This document shows, in pieces, positions 42,058 to 51,800 of a stretch of 64,000 nucleotides of DNA. Below the pieces are notes generated by a model. That model was not told the origin of the DNA and did no database searches. It saw only the letters and a list, made by a program, of their open reading frames with translations. Source of the DNA: Oscillatoriales cyanobacterium (GTDB lineage Bacteria; Cyanobacteriota; Cyanobacteriia; Cyanobacteriales; Microcoleaceae); assembly GCA_004292955.1 (NCBI GenBank), contig RDXX01000039.1:1-64000 (forward strand), in the 5' to 3' direction. The position numbers and the translations under genes were made by a program. The stretch's first letter is position 1. The number at the start of each line of letters is the position of its first letter.

Positions 42058-44217
42058 CTAATCGCAACACCAAATCTTAATTGTCTCATCCGCGCTGCCG
42101 CTGGCTAGCAAATTGCCCGAAGGTGCGATCGCCACCGAGTATACCGTACCCGAATGTCCCTCAAGAGTGCTCAACAGCTCCCCCGTCTGCAAACTCCAAA
42201 TATTAATCTTATTATCATCGCAGCCGCTAGCCAAAGTCAAACCGTCCCTACTGATAGCAACCGAATCGCCCCGACTTACATAATTCCGCAAAATATGCAC
42301 AGCCTCATTCATCCCTAAATTCGCTACACCCTTTCGCTTCGCAGAATTAGAATTTAAGATCCGCAACAAACTGCCCGTGTGCAAATTCCGCAGCTTAATC
42401 GTATAATCATTGCTGACGCTAGCCAGAATTTGACCGTCCGGCGCGATCGCCACAGAATTCACCCCAACATTCAAACCCGAAAGAGTCCGCAGCAACTTAC
42501 CGCTTTCCACATCCCAAACCTTGCTCGTCGCATCCGAACTCCCGCTCGCCAATATCTTACCATCCGGGCTAAAAACCACCGCATTCACATTGTCTGAATG
42601 ACCCCTCAAAGTCCGCAGCAACTCACCAGTTCGCAAATTCCACAGCTTAATCGTATTATCAGCCCCGCCGCAGCTAGCAATTATCTGCCCCTTCGGGTTG
42701 ATCGCCACCGAATTCACCTCCATAGAATGTCCTGGAAAAGTACACAATAGATCGCCATTGTACAAATTCCAAAACTTAATTGTTTCGTCCGAACTGCCGC
42801 TGACCAACATTTTTCCGTCATAGCTAATAGCAACCGAATTTACGCGATCGGAATGTCCCGTCAAAGTGCCAACTAATTCCCTTGTTTCTAAATTCCAAAT
42901 CTTAATAGTTTTATCCCAACTGCCACTAGCCAGAATTTCGCCATCAGGACTAATCGCCAGAGAATTCACAAACGATGAATGTCCCGGCAGCGTGTAAGCG
43001 CACCGCCATTTCAGATTTTTTAATTTGTGAGCGAACTCCTTCGCCCGCTTTGATTTCGCCTCAGCTTCCTGTCTGCTTTTTAGTGCCTCCTCCTCCAAAC
43101 GCTTGCGTTCCGCCCTAGCTTTCGCCTCTCGCAGTGCTAACCGCCGCATCTCTCCCTTATAGGTTATTCGCTGCTGCTCCTGAATTTCTTTAAGAGTTTC
43201 CATATACGGTAGGGCCCAATCTTGAGAAAACCATTCCTGAGCAAATTCCGCCTCTAAATTAAATAGCTGAGGTTCGTGAGTAAAATCTATTTTTAAATAA
43301 TACAAATCCGCTAAAAAAGCCGCCAGCAACTTATGAATTGTCACAATTATTTGCCGAATAATCCGCAGTCTCACCTTTTCATCTTTCCCCTCGGCTTCCA
43401 ACTGGTGATAAACTTCTTCCCAATTCCAAGGCTGCATCGCCACTAGGGAAACATTCTGATTGATGATTCCCCAAAAACCGACATGAAAATTAACTTCATA
43501 ATCGCTGATGTCGCTGTACAATATAGCGGTTGGCACGGGAGACAAAACAGTCTGCAACCGCTCCACATCAATATCAGAAATAGGGTTTTTGAAATAATCT
43601 CCGTAAAACTGAACTGGAGAGGATTCTCCGTGCTGGGGGTAGTGCTGGTTCAAAAAAGTTCTCAACTTAGCCGGCAGCTCGATATTCAGATTGTGGCGAA
43701 ACGAATCCGGGCAATCTTGGCTAATTTTGGCCGGAGCAACTAACAACAGCAATCGGTGCTGCTGCTGCTGCAAAATCTGTTCAGTTTCCTGCCTGCTCAA
43801 ATTGGAAAACCAGTTGTCCCTGTCCCAAATAATTTGAATTTCGTTCAGCTTAACTCGAATTGCTTCTGATTGAATCTCCCGCATTAACTCGCGGCCAAGC
43901 CGACTAATAGTCCGCTGATCTCTCAATTCTTCCGCCCTAATTCGATTGGCGCGTTCTTCCTTTACCTTTTCTTCTTCTATGCTGGCGATCGCAATTAACT
44001 CTTGTTCTCGGGCCTGCTGCCGCTGCAAATACTTCACTTGTGCTTTAGTCCAGCGGGGGTCTTTTTTGATTTGCTGGTTCAAAGCAGAAGAACCAGACGG
44101 CTCAATTTCTGCATAGCGTTCGTTGACAGCGCTTGCTCCCAATCTTTCTCCCAATTCGCAGGCTACAGGTTTCAACAGTTCAATTAGGGTATCTGAGACG
44201 GGGCGAGGTAATACCAT
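42058..44217 (-). CDS. WD40-repeat protein with an uncharacterised N-terminal domain
   Basis: 719 residues. WD repeats occupy about 407-719: six or seven blades, each with a GHS...VNSVAISPDGKILASGS pattern ending in ...IKIWNL. One blade (about 610-650) carries an insertion (NSNSAKRKGVANLGMNEAVH), and the last blade ends IKIWCCD. The N-terminal 400 residues are not a recognised domain: a coiled, charged segment (55-120), a mixed segment (150-345, LLLLVAPAKISQDCPDSFRH, FYGDYFKNPISDIDVERLQT) and a long basic helix (352-400). WD propellers are protein-binding scaffolds; in cyanobacteria such modules often follow an effector domain, which here is unknown. The stop codon abuts a heptamer array. Confidence 0.85.
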   Translation of the reverse strand: MVLPRPVSDTLIELLKPVACELGERLGASAVNERYAEIEPSGSSALNQQIKKDPRWTKAQVKYLQRQQAREQELIAIASIEEEKVKEERANRIRAEELRDQRTISRLGRELMREIQSEAIRVKLNEIQIIWDRDNWFSNLSRQETEQILQQQQHRLLLLVAPAKISQDCPDSFRHNLNIELPAKLRTFLNQHYPQHGESSPVQFYGDYFKNPISDIDVERLQTVLSPVPTAILYSDISDYEVNFHVGFWGIINQNVSLVAMQPWNWEEVYHQLEAEGKDEKVRLRIIRQIIVTIHKLLAAFLADLYYLKIDFTHEPQLFNLEAEFAQEWFSQDWALPYMETLKEIQEQQRITYKGEMRRLALREAKARAERKRLEEEALKSRQEAEAKSKRAKEFAHKLKNLKWRCAYTLPGHSSFVNSLAISPDGEILASGSWDKTIKIWNLETRELVGTLTGHSDRVNSVAISYDGKMLVSGSSDETIKFWNLYNGDLLCTFPGHSMEVNSVAINPKGQIIASCGGADNTIKLWNLRTGELLRTLRGHSDNVNAVVFSPDGKILASGSSDATSKVWDVESGKLLRTLSGLNVGVNSVAIAPDGQILASVSNDYTIKLRNLHTGSLLRILNSNSAKRKGVANLGMNEAVHILRNYVSRGDSVAISRDGLTLASGCDDNKINIWSLQTGELLSTLEGHSGTVYSVAIAPSGNLLASGSADETIKIWCCD

Positions 44218-44651
44218 TTTAGATTTTAGATTTTAGATTTTAGATTGTCTGAGATTTCCGATTTTAGATAATCTATTAAATTTTAGATTGTCTTTCTTAA
44301 ATAACTTATGAGATTTTAGATTGTCAATTGTAGAGGAGTTATTCGATGTATTGGAGATGTCTGACAATCGAATCAATTTCCTAACGAGATTTACTTGGCA
44401 GGCTGCGATCGGATTCCCCCCACGACGCGAAAGCCCCTAAAAAACACTATCTAGAGTCGATCGCCCTTTCTCCGAAACTCGCAACTCCAGCCTTTGACCT
44501 TTGAGGTCTCGCCCAGGTTTACAGCCTCAGCAGCTTAACTTAACAATGTTTATATTCTTTACATTTTACTGCGAATCCAGGCGTACAGCACCGGGCAACT
44601 AGGCTAAGAGACGCCCGATCGACCTTTTTTTTTACCAATTTTTTTTGCTTA
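44218..44651. other. Intergenic region with TTTTAGA repeats
   Basis: Starts with tandem TTTTAGA copies (44219-44260) directly upstream of the WD40 gene, then ordinary DNA. I see no gene. The right end carries the sbpA promoter. Confidence 0.65.
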
Positions 44652-44680
44652 TTGCCATTTCGCTCGCCCTTGTCTATAAT
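44652..44680 (+). promoter_or_regulatory. Likely sigma-70-type promoter of sbpA
   Basis: TTGCCA (44652-44657), a 17-nt spacer and a perfect TATAAT (44675-44680), 67 nt before the sbpA ATG. Sulfate-limitation control sites cannot be identified from sequence alone. Confidence 0.6.
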
Positions 44681-44747
44681 CGTACTTCACCACCATAATT
44701 ACGGTATCCCGACCTAATAACCGTACTTTAGTAAAGGAACAAATATA

Positions 44748-45866
44748 ATGAGCCCGTGGCAACACCTAACTCAACAATTTCACCGACCACAACAGCTACC
44801 AATTAGCCAAAATCGATCGCTGACTGCACTTAAAAGATTTGTGTCGCTATTTGTAGTAGGAATAACTTTAAGTTTGGCAATTGTATCCTGCCAGCAGGGA
44901 ACCCCAACAAACCCAGCAGCCAACAAAGGCAAAGTAGAATTAACCCTCGTTTCCTTCGCCGTCACCAAAGCAGCCCACGAAGCGATAATTCCCAAATTTG
45001 TAGAAAAGTGGCAAAAAGAAAAAGGACAAACCGTCACCTTCAGCCAAAGTTACGGCGGTTCCGGTTCCCAAACCAGAGCAGTAATTGACGGATTAGAAGC
45101 AGACATCGTACACCTAGCCCTCGCCCTCGACACCGCCAAAATCGAGAAAGCCGGACTCATCCAACCAGGCTGGGAAAAAGAAGTTCCCAGCGAAGGTATC
45201 GTCAGCAAATCCGTAGCAGCAATAGTCACCCGCGAAGGCAATCCCAAAGGCATTAAAACCTGGGAAGATTTAAGCAAAGACGGAGTTAAATTGATCACCG
45301 CCGATCCCAAAACCTCAGGCGTTGCTCGCTGGAATTTCCTAGCACTTTGGGGTTCGGTAATTAAAACCGGAGGAGACGACACCAAAGCATTAGAGTTTAC
45401 CACCAAAGTCTACAAAAATGTTCCGATTCTGACTAAAGATGCCCGCGAAGCTATGGATGCTTTTTTTAAACAAGGCCAAGGCGACGCCTTAATAAATTAC
45501 GAAAACGAAGTTATTTTAGTAGCTGAGAAAGGCGAAAAACCGAGTTATATTATTCCCGATGTGAATGTGTCGATCGACAATCCCGTTGCGATCGTCGATA
45601 AAAACGTGGACAAACACGGCACTCGCGAAGTCGCCGAAGCCTTTGTCAAGTATCTGTACACTCCAGAAGCCCAGCGAGAATTTGCCAAAGCAGGATTTCG
45701 CCCAGTAGATGAGACAGTCGCCAAAGAAGCAGAATTTGCCCAAAAATATCCCGCCGTCAAAACCCTATTTACAGCTAAAGATTTGGGAGGTTGGGGAGAA
45801 ATTCAGAAGAAATTCTTTGATGACGGAGCCGCGTTTGACAAAATCCAAGGATCGATTAAACGCTAA
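44748..45866 (+). CDS. sbpA: Periplasmic sulfate-binding lipoprotein
   Basis: Substrate-binding component of the sulfate/thiosulfate ABC importer. A lipobox-like LAIVSC with Cys48 follows a hydrophobic signal (about 28-47) after a basic N-terminal part. The mature part shows LTLVSFAVTKAAHEAIIPKF, SYGGSGSQTRAVIDGLEADI and VHLALALDTAKIEKAG, and the C-terminal EAFVKYLYTPEAQREFAKAG, all typical of the SbpA/CysP family. Ribosome site AAAGGA at 12 nt. A promoter lies 67 nt upstream. It is the first gene of a sulfate uptake run, followed by cysT and cysW. Confidence 0.95.
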   Translation: MSPWQHLTQQFHRPQQLPISQNRSLTALKRFVSLFVVGITLSLAIVSCQQGTPTNPAANKGKVELTLVSFAVTKAAHEAIIPKFVEKWQKEKGQTVTFSQSYGGSGSQTRAVIDGLEADIVHLALALDTAKIEKAGLIQPGWEKEVPSEGIVSKSVAAIVTREGNPKGIKTWEDLSKDGVKLITADPKTSGVARWNFLALWGSVIKTGGDDTKALEFTTKVYKNVPILTKDAREAMDAFFKQGQGDALINYENEVILVAEKGEKPSYIIPDVNVSIDNPVAIVDKNVDKHGTREVAEAFVKYLYTPEAQREFAKAGFRPVDETVAKEAEFAQKYPAVKTLFTAKDLGGWGEIQKKFFDDGAAFDKIQGSIKR

Positions 45867-45886
45867 TTCCCGAATTACCCGCTCGT

Positions 45887-45980
45887 AGTGAGGACTTCAG
45901 TCCTCTCCAAACGGTTCGATCGTTCGGACTTCAGTCCTCCCCAAAATATTAGCTTTTCAAGGACTTGCATTCCTTACTAC
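45887..45980. repeat. GTAGTGAGGACTTCAGTCCT dispersed repeats between sbpA and cysT
   Basis: Several partial units of the GTAGTGAGGACTTCAGTCC repeat, the same as at 8351-8476 and elsewhere. This places a repeat inside the sulfate transporter operon. Confidence 0.75.
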
Positions 45981-46004
45981 AAACGAAGAAATACTCAAAC
46001 CTAA

Positions 46005-46865
46005 ATGGCAGTATCATCTCCAGCAACCAACCCTCAATCTGCGATCGCCAATATCAAAAGAGCGATCGGCAAAATCACACTACCTTGGGGAATCACCATC
46101 GGCTACCTCAGCCTAATGCTATTTCTGCCAGTCACAGCCATGCTGCTAAAAGCCAGCACAGCAAACCCCGGCGAATTTTGGAAAATTGCCACAAGCCCGA
46201 TCGCCCTTTCCGCCTACGATGTCACCTTCGTCACATCATTAATCGCAGCCCTAATCAACGGAGTCTTCGGCACATTAATAGCCTGGGTATTAGTCCGCTA
46301 CGACTTTCCCTTAAAACGCATTGTCGATGCAGCAGTCGATTTACCCTTTGCGCTACCAACATCCGTTGCAGGTTTAACCCTCGCCACAGTTTACAGCGAT
46401 AACGGCTGGATCGGTTCGCTATTTGCACCATTAGGAATCAAGATATCATTCACTCGCTTGGGCGTAGGCGTAGCCATGATCTTTATATCCTTACCCTTCA
46501 TCGTGCGAACTGTACAGCCAGTTTTACACGAAATGGAAAAAGACATCGAAGAAGCAGCTTGGTGCTTGGGTGCTTCTCAATTTCAAACCTTTTGGCGAGT
46601 AGTTTTACCGCCGCTCTTTCCGTCAATTTTAACCGGAGTTGCCCTCGGATTTTCCCGAGCCGTTGGCGAGTACGGTTCGACGGTAATTGTAGCAGCCAAC
46701 GTACCGTTTAAAGATTTAATTGCACCTGTTTTGATTTTCCAAAGATTGGAACAGTACGACTATGCAGGAGCCACAGTAATCGGCACTGTCATGTTAGGTA
46801 TTTCCCTAGCAATGCTGTTCACAATTAATATTTTACAAGCCTGGAGGAGACGCTATGACGGCTGA
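46005..46865 (+). CDS. cysT: Sulfate ABC transporter permease CysT
   Basis: Inner-membrane permease subunit. 286 residues with about six membrane spans and the cytoplasmic EAA loop EEAAWCLGASQFQTFWRVVL then PPLFPSILTGVALGFSRAVGEYG, typical of CysT. LPFALPTSVAGLTLATVYS matches the family's region between spans 2 and 3. It lies 138 nt after sbpA and overlaps cysW by 11 nt, so the two permeases are translationally coupled. No cysA follows downstream. Confidence 0.95.
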   Translation: MAVSSPATNPQSAIANIKRAIGKITLPWGITIGYLSLMLFLPVTAMLLKASTANPGEFWKIATSPIALSAYDVTFVTSLIAALINGVFGTLIAWVLVRYDFPLKRIVDAAVDLPFALPTSVAGLTLATVYSDNGWIGSLFAPLGIKISFTRLGVGVAMIFISLPFIVRTVQPVLHEMEKDIEEAAWCLGASQFQTFWRVVLPPLFPSILTGVALGFSRAVGEYGSTVIVAANVPFKDLIAPVLIFQRLEQYDYAGATVIGTVMLGISLAMLFTINILQAWRRRYDG

Positions 46866-47733
46866 GATCAATTTATCTAAAAATTACACAGTTCCGCCAG
46901 CGGGTTCGTCGCGGGGCAAAGAAAAAGCCTGGGTAAAGCCAACTTTGATCGGAATTGCGATCGGCTATCTCGGCCTCGTCTTATTTATCCCAACCCTCAA
47001 CGTTTTTTACCAAGCATTCAAAAAGGGAGTCGAGCCATTTTTCGCCAACTTAACCTCACCAGATTTTCTATCAGCAGCACAACTTACCCTGCTGATAGCT
47101 CTGATAGTTGTACCTATAAACACAGTATTTGGTTTGTGTGCAGCTTGGGTAATCGGCCGCAATAAATTTCCCGGACGCACCCTATTAATCACCATTTTAG
47201 ACGTGCCGTTTGCCATCTCTCCCGTAGTCGCAGGTTTAATGATTGTACTGCTTTACGGTCGGCTGGGATGGTTCGGCCCGTGGCTGGAAACTGCTGGAAT
47301 TAAGATTATATTTGCTTTCCCAGGAATGGTGCTAGCTACTGCTTTTGTCACTCTACCTTTTGTTGCCCGCGAAGTGATTCCTGTTTTAGAAGAAGTGGGA
47401 ACCGATCAAGAAGAAGCGGCGAAAACTTTGGGAGCAAATGATTGGCAAATCTTCTGGAATGTGACGCTGCCGAATATTCGCTGGGGCTTACTTTACGGTG
47501 TGATTTTGACAAATGCTAGAGCAATGGGAGAATTTGGAGCTGTTTCTGTGGTATCGGGAAATATTGCTAAAAAAACCCAAACTTTGCCTTTGTTTGTCGA
47601 GGATGCTTACAAGCAGTACGCGACGCAAGCAGCATTTTCCGCTGCGGTAGTTCTCGGTTTTTTAGCTGTTGTTACTCTCGTGGTTAAGGAGATTTTGGAA
47701 CGGAAAACTAGCATTAAGGAAGTTGACAGTTGA
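46855..47733 (+). CDS. cysW: Sulfate ABC transporter permease CysW
   Basis: Second permease subunit, 292 residues. Membrane spans and the EAA loop EEAAKTLGANDWQIFWNVTL with PNIRWGLLYGVILTNARAMGEFG are clear. The 5' end overlaps cysT. Unusually, the last three codons and the stop (GTT GAC AGT TGA) are part of a TTGACAG heptamer array starting at 47722. The array therefore supplies the C-terminus VDS and the stop. A family end around KEILERKTS-ike sequence would be normal without it. Confidence 0.95.
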   Translation: MTAEINLSKNYTVPPAGSSRGKEKAWVKPTLIGIAIGYLGLVLFIPTLNVFYQAFKKGVEPFFANLTSPDFLSAAQLTLLIALIVVPINTVFGLCAAWVIGRNKFPGRTLLITILDVPFAISPVVAGLMIVLLYGRLGWFGPWLETAGIKIIFAFPGMVLATAFVTLPFVAREVIPVLEEVGTDQEEAAKTLGANDWQIFWNVTLPNIRWGLLYGVILTNARAMGEFGAVSVVSGNIAKKTQTLPLFVEDAYKQYATQAAFSAAVVLGFLAVVTLVVKEILERKTSIKEVDS

Positions 47734-47824
47734 CAGTTGACAGTTGACAGTTGACAGTTGACAATTGACAGTTGACAGTTGACAGTTGACAGTTGACAGT
47801 TGACAGTTGACAGTTGACAGTTGA
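47722..47824. repeat. Heptamer array TTGACAG, about 15 copies, overlapping the end of cysW
   Basis: Perfect TTGACAG tandem repeats with one variant (ACAATTGACAG near 47760). They begin inside the last codons of cysW and provide its stop. The same heptamer, also in its reverse orientation CAACTGT, recurs at 21766, 55189 and 61947. Confidence 0.97.
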
Positions 47825-47842
47825 TACCGCAGTTTCGATCGC

Positions 47843-47935
47843 CCTAAATCCCGCTTCTTAAGGGAGACTTTGAGAATACTCCTGCCCCCCTCTTGTTAAG
47901 GAGGGTTAGGGTGGATCGAAGGGCTAATCGTCAAG
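47843..47935. repeat. GATCGCCCTAAATCCCGC / CCCCTCTTGTTAAGGAGGG repeat
   Basis: Shares the CCCTAAATCCC...AAGGG layout of the elements at 2837 and 57783. Noncoding. Confidence 0.6.
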
Positions 47936-47981
47936 CAGTAGTACGTTATCCCTGAAAAGAAACAGACATTAGGAGGCCACA

Positions 47982-48416
47982 ATGTTAAACCAGAACAATA
48001 GCGAACCTGAATTTGAGTCGATCGACAATTTCCACCAAACTCAACAATCAGACATACCGCACACTGAGTCAGGAGACAGCAGACCAACTCAAACCCGCAT
48101 TCGCATTCGCATTCCCAAAGAATACCATCAGGAACCTGTTATCTCTAACCTGATTTCGGAACACGGTTTAAAGGTGAATTTTAATGCAGCTTTGTTGGGT
48201 GGCAAAACTTCCGATGACCAATAATTTTTTGATGGTACCCGCCACGTGATTTATCCGTGGAATCAATCCCAAATCGAAAATCTAAAATCCTCTCTTCCCC
48301 CGAATTTATCCGTTAACGGTACAAGTCAACAAATTGAAAGTGCTCTGATTTATCTGAATGATTTAGATGTGGAAATCTGGAGCAATTCCAATCATCCCGA
48401 TGAAGAAACTTGGTAA
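47982..48416 (+). pseudogene. NIL-domain gene split by an 80-bp repeat
   Basis: An ATG at 47982 opens a frame with RIRIRIPKEYHQEPVISNLI then SEHGLKVNFNAALLGGKT, the first half of a NIL domain (found near ABC transporter subunits). A TAA at 48222-48224 stops it. About 10 nt later the repeat at 48234-48314 begins, then the same frame continues GTSQQIESALIYLNDLDVEI and ends ...HPDEETW at 48416, which is the expected second half. The repeat itself is open in this frame, so only the one TAA interrupts a 144-codon frame. It lies behind cysW, where some cyanobacteria have a sulfate-linked NIL gene. Confidence 0.75.
48234..48314. repeat. 80-bp repeat inserted in the NIL-domain gene
   Basis: Nearly identical, in reverse complement, to 27051-27131. 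Its start GTACCCGCCACGTGATTTAT and end CCCCCGAATTTATCCGT mark the insertion. Confidence 0.85.
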
Positions 48417-48525
48417 TTGGCGATCGATCCAGGCTGTACAGGCTCGCGCAGCCGTGTTGGTTATTAGTCAAAAGCTAAAAACGAATAACTTTGGCATCAA
48501 TACCCTAAAAAATAACATCAGATTG

Positions 48526-48561
48526 TAACTAATGGCGAGCGATCGCCATTAGTTATTTTTT
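48526..48561 (+). terminator. Strong intrinsic terminator
   Basis: A 13-bp perfect stem (TAACTAATGGCGA with TCGCCATTAGTTA) with a GCGA tetraloop is followed by six T. It lies 110 nt after the NIL remnant and ends transcripts from the sulfate region. The rest of 48417-48882 contains no other feature I can support. Confidence 0.85.
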
Positions 48562-48882
48562 GCTTGACATTTATGACAATACGTTGTACTCGTTCGAGTC
48601 TAATGACATTAAAAACTGAGTACAAGCTTGACTCAAATATTTTTGTAAAAGCCGGAACAACAGCCCCCTTGAAAACTTCTACACAATCAAACTAACTTCA
48701 GTATATCCTATAGGGAGCACAAAAAAAACGTTTTGTCAATCTTCCAGGTAGGTGAAAGTTAGGGGCGATCGTCTTCGAGAGCTTCGCCAACGACAAAATC
48801 TACCCTAAAATTAAGATATCTCGCTGCTGCGTTTGGTTTGTGCTATGAATTTAATGTGTGTGTGTACCAGAGGAATTTAATC

Positions 48883-51800
48883 ATGGAACTCTATAAAGAA
48901 CGGAAACACCAGATAGTTTTTGCGGATTCACAAGTTAAAGATTGCGAAAGTTTAACAAAAACCGCGAATTCCGATACAGAAGTTATTATTCTCAAGGCCG
49001 ATCGCGACGGCATCAAGCAAATCGCCGAAACACTTAAAGAGCGAAAAAACATTGCAGCCGTCCACATTTTGTCTCACGGCGCAGCAGCCAGCCTGCAACT
49101 GGGAACCACAGAACTCAATCTCAGCAACATTGAAACCTACCGCAATTATTTAGAAAAATGGTTTGCTTTGCCAGCAGCCGAAGCAAACTCGAAGTCTTCA
49201 ACTACTTTTGCTAAACCCGAAATTCTGCTTTACGGTTGCAACGTCGCCGCCACAGAAGCCGGTGTCGCCTTCGTCGAAAGGCTGAGCCAGCTCACGGGGG
49301 CAAATATTGCCGCATCCGATAACTTGACCGGCAGTGCAGCCTTGGGCGGAGACTGGGAATTGGAAGTAACTACGGGGAAAATAGAAACACCTTTAGCATT
49401 TTCCCAAGAGGCGAGGGAAGCATATAGCGGAGTCTTAGTCGCTACATTTAGCGAACTGCAAGATGCGATCACTCTGGCTAACGCTTTGCCGAATCCAGAT
49501 ACGATTCTCATCACCGGCAACATCACCTTCGCGCCCGGACAAGTTCTGCCGAGAATTTCCACTCCCATCACCTTTACCGGCGGCGGTTTCGCCCTAAATC
49601 TCGGCAATAACCGGGGCTTCTTCATCGACAGCGCCACAGCCCCAGTCACATTTTCCAACCTGACAATTACGGGCGGCAGATCCGCAGGTGCTGTCGGTAC
49701 AGGCGGTGGCGGCGGTGCAGCCGGCATGGGCGGTGCACTATTTATCAACAGCGGGGCTGTCACAGTTAACAGCGTCACCTTTAATGGCAACAGTGCTGTG
49801 GGTGGCGCGGGCGGCGCGGCTCCCGTTGCTCCAGCAGTAGCAGGCGCGGGTGGGAACACCGATTTTGCAGCTCTGTTTCCCTTCGTTTCCGCAGGTGGCC
49901 CAGGTCTCAACGGTCTCACAGGTTTGACAAGCCTCGGCCCTGGTGGCCCTGGTGGCCCCGGCGGTACGGGTGGCAATGGCGGGGCCGGCAGCGGCGGATT
50001 ACCAGGTACTGGTCTTAACGGCGGCATCGGAGGCGCTGGTGGCGCTGGTGGCGCTGGTGGCACTGGTACTAACGGCGGAGTTGGTGGTACCGGAGGCACT
50101 GGTGGCGCTGGTGGTCTCGGAGGCGGTGGTGGCCCTGGCGGTGCTGGTGGCGCTGGTGGCGTCGCGGGCACTGGCGCGGCAGGTTTACCGGGCGCTGGCG
50201 GTGTTGGTGGTGCTGGTGGCTTCGGTGGCGGTGGCGGTGGTGGCGGTGTTGGTGGCAACGGCGGCGCTGGCGGCTTCGGTGGCGGCGGCGGACGCGGTAC
50301 AGTAGGTGGAGCCAGCGCTGTTGTCGGAGCTTTCGCTCCCGGCGGTGTCGGCAGCGCAGCCGGCGGCGGTGGCGGTGCTGGTTTGGGCGGCGCAATTTTT
50401 GTGAATGCTGGCAGTTTGACCCTGAACAACAGCACTTTCTTCAGCAACACAGCCACGGGCGGCGCTGCTGGCGGTGCTGCCGCTACACCCGGCCAGGGCG
50501 CAGGGGCCGCGATTTTTGTTAACAGCGGCGCTACTGCAACTCTGACTAACAACACGATTACTGCTAACAGTGCTGCTGCGACTGCTCCTGCTCTTGCTGT
50601 GGGCGGGGGTATTGCTACTAACGGCGGTGCTGTGAATGTCAGAAACACTATTGTTGCTGGCAATACTGGTGGCGCGAGTCCTGATGTGTTCGGAACCTCT
50701 TTCGCCGCCACCAGTATCAAGAATTTGATCGGGAACATTGCTGGTAGCAATTTACCTGCTACCCAGCAATTGGCGGCGACTGTTCCTCTAGCTAATGTAC
50801 TCGCACCTACCGCAGCACTGAACCAGGCTACAGGCGTTCCCTTCACTTATGCTTTGGCTGATAGCACTGCGACAGTGATTAATCCGGCGATCGATGGCGG
50901 AGATGTGGCGGCTGGGGCGGCTGCTGGCGCGACTGACGAGCGGGGTACTGGCTTTCCTCGGACGATCGGCGCTGCTGTTGATATCGGTGCCTACGAGTAC
51001 GGCCCGATCGTCACAGGCGTCAAATACAACGACCTTAACGGTGACGGCGTTCGGCAGGCGGCTGAACCCGGTCTCCCAGGTTGGGTAATTTCTGTAGGCA
51101 CGAAGAGCGCTACCACCGCAGCCGACGGCTCTTACACCCTCCGCGACGTAAAAACAAATACTGCGATTACAGAAGCCCCGCCCGCTGGAACGCCTCCCAC
51201 TGCTTGGGTGCAGACTGTCGGCCCGACTCCGCCCTCTACAGGTATTGTGAATGTCACCGGCGCCAACTTCGGTAATTTCCAAAAAACTACGATCGCGGGC
51301 AAAACCTTCAGCGACCTCGCAGGCAACGGTTTCACTCCCGACGACACCGTATTAGCTGGCGTCGTAGTCAATCTCTACAAAGACACCAACGGCGACGGCA
51401 TATTCCAAGCCGCCACAGATACAGTTGTCGGCACTCCGCAAACGACTACGGCAACAGGAGATTACAGCTTCGCGGACATCGGCCCGGGCAAGTACCTGAT
51501 ACAAGCCACTCCCCCAGCCAACTCCAGCATCTCTTTCCCCGCTGGCGCAATTCCGGCTATTCCGGTTACTACCCAAAGCGGTCTTGCCGTCACCGGGCAG
51601 AACTTTGGCATCTTCAAAAACGTCACTATCACCGGTCAGAAGTTCAACGACCTCAACGGGAATGGGGTCAAAGAGGGCACCGAACCAGGATTAGAAGGCT
51701 GGAAAATCTTACTAGAACCACAGACCTTTATCGGCACAGCAGTACCGCGATCGACTACCACTGATGCCTCTGGGAATTACACCTTTACTGACGTTGGCGC

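Noticed and set aside
41856-42089. Frame encoding tandem QLAVGSW repeats
   Set aside because: It is only the translation of the heptamer array.
49230-50846. Long 538-residue open frame on the minus strand opposite the giant protein gene
   Set aside because: It is the complement of the Gly/Ala-rich coding region (poly-Pro/Ala translation), a composition artefact.
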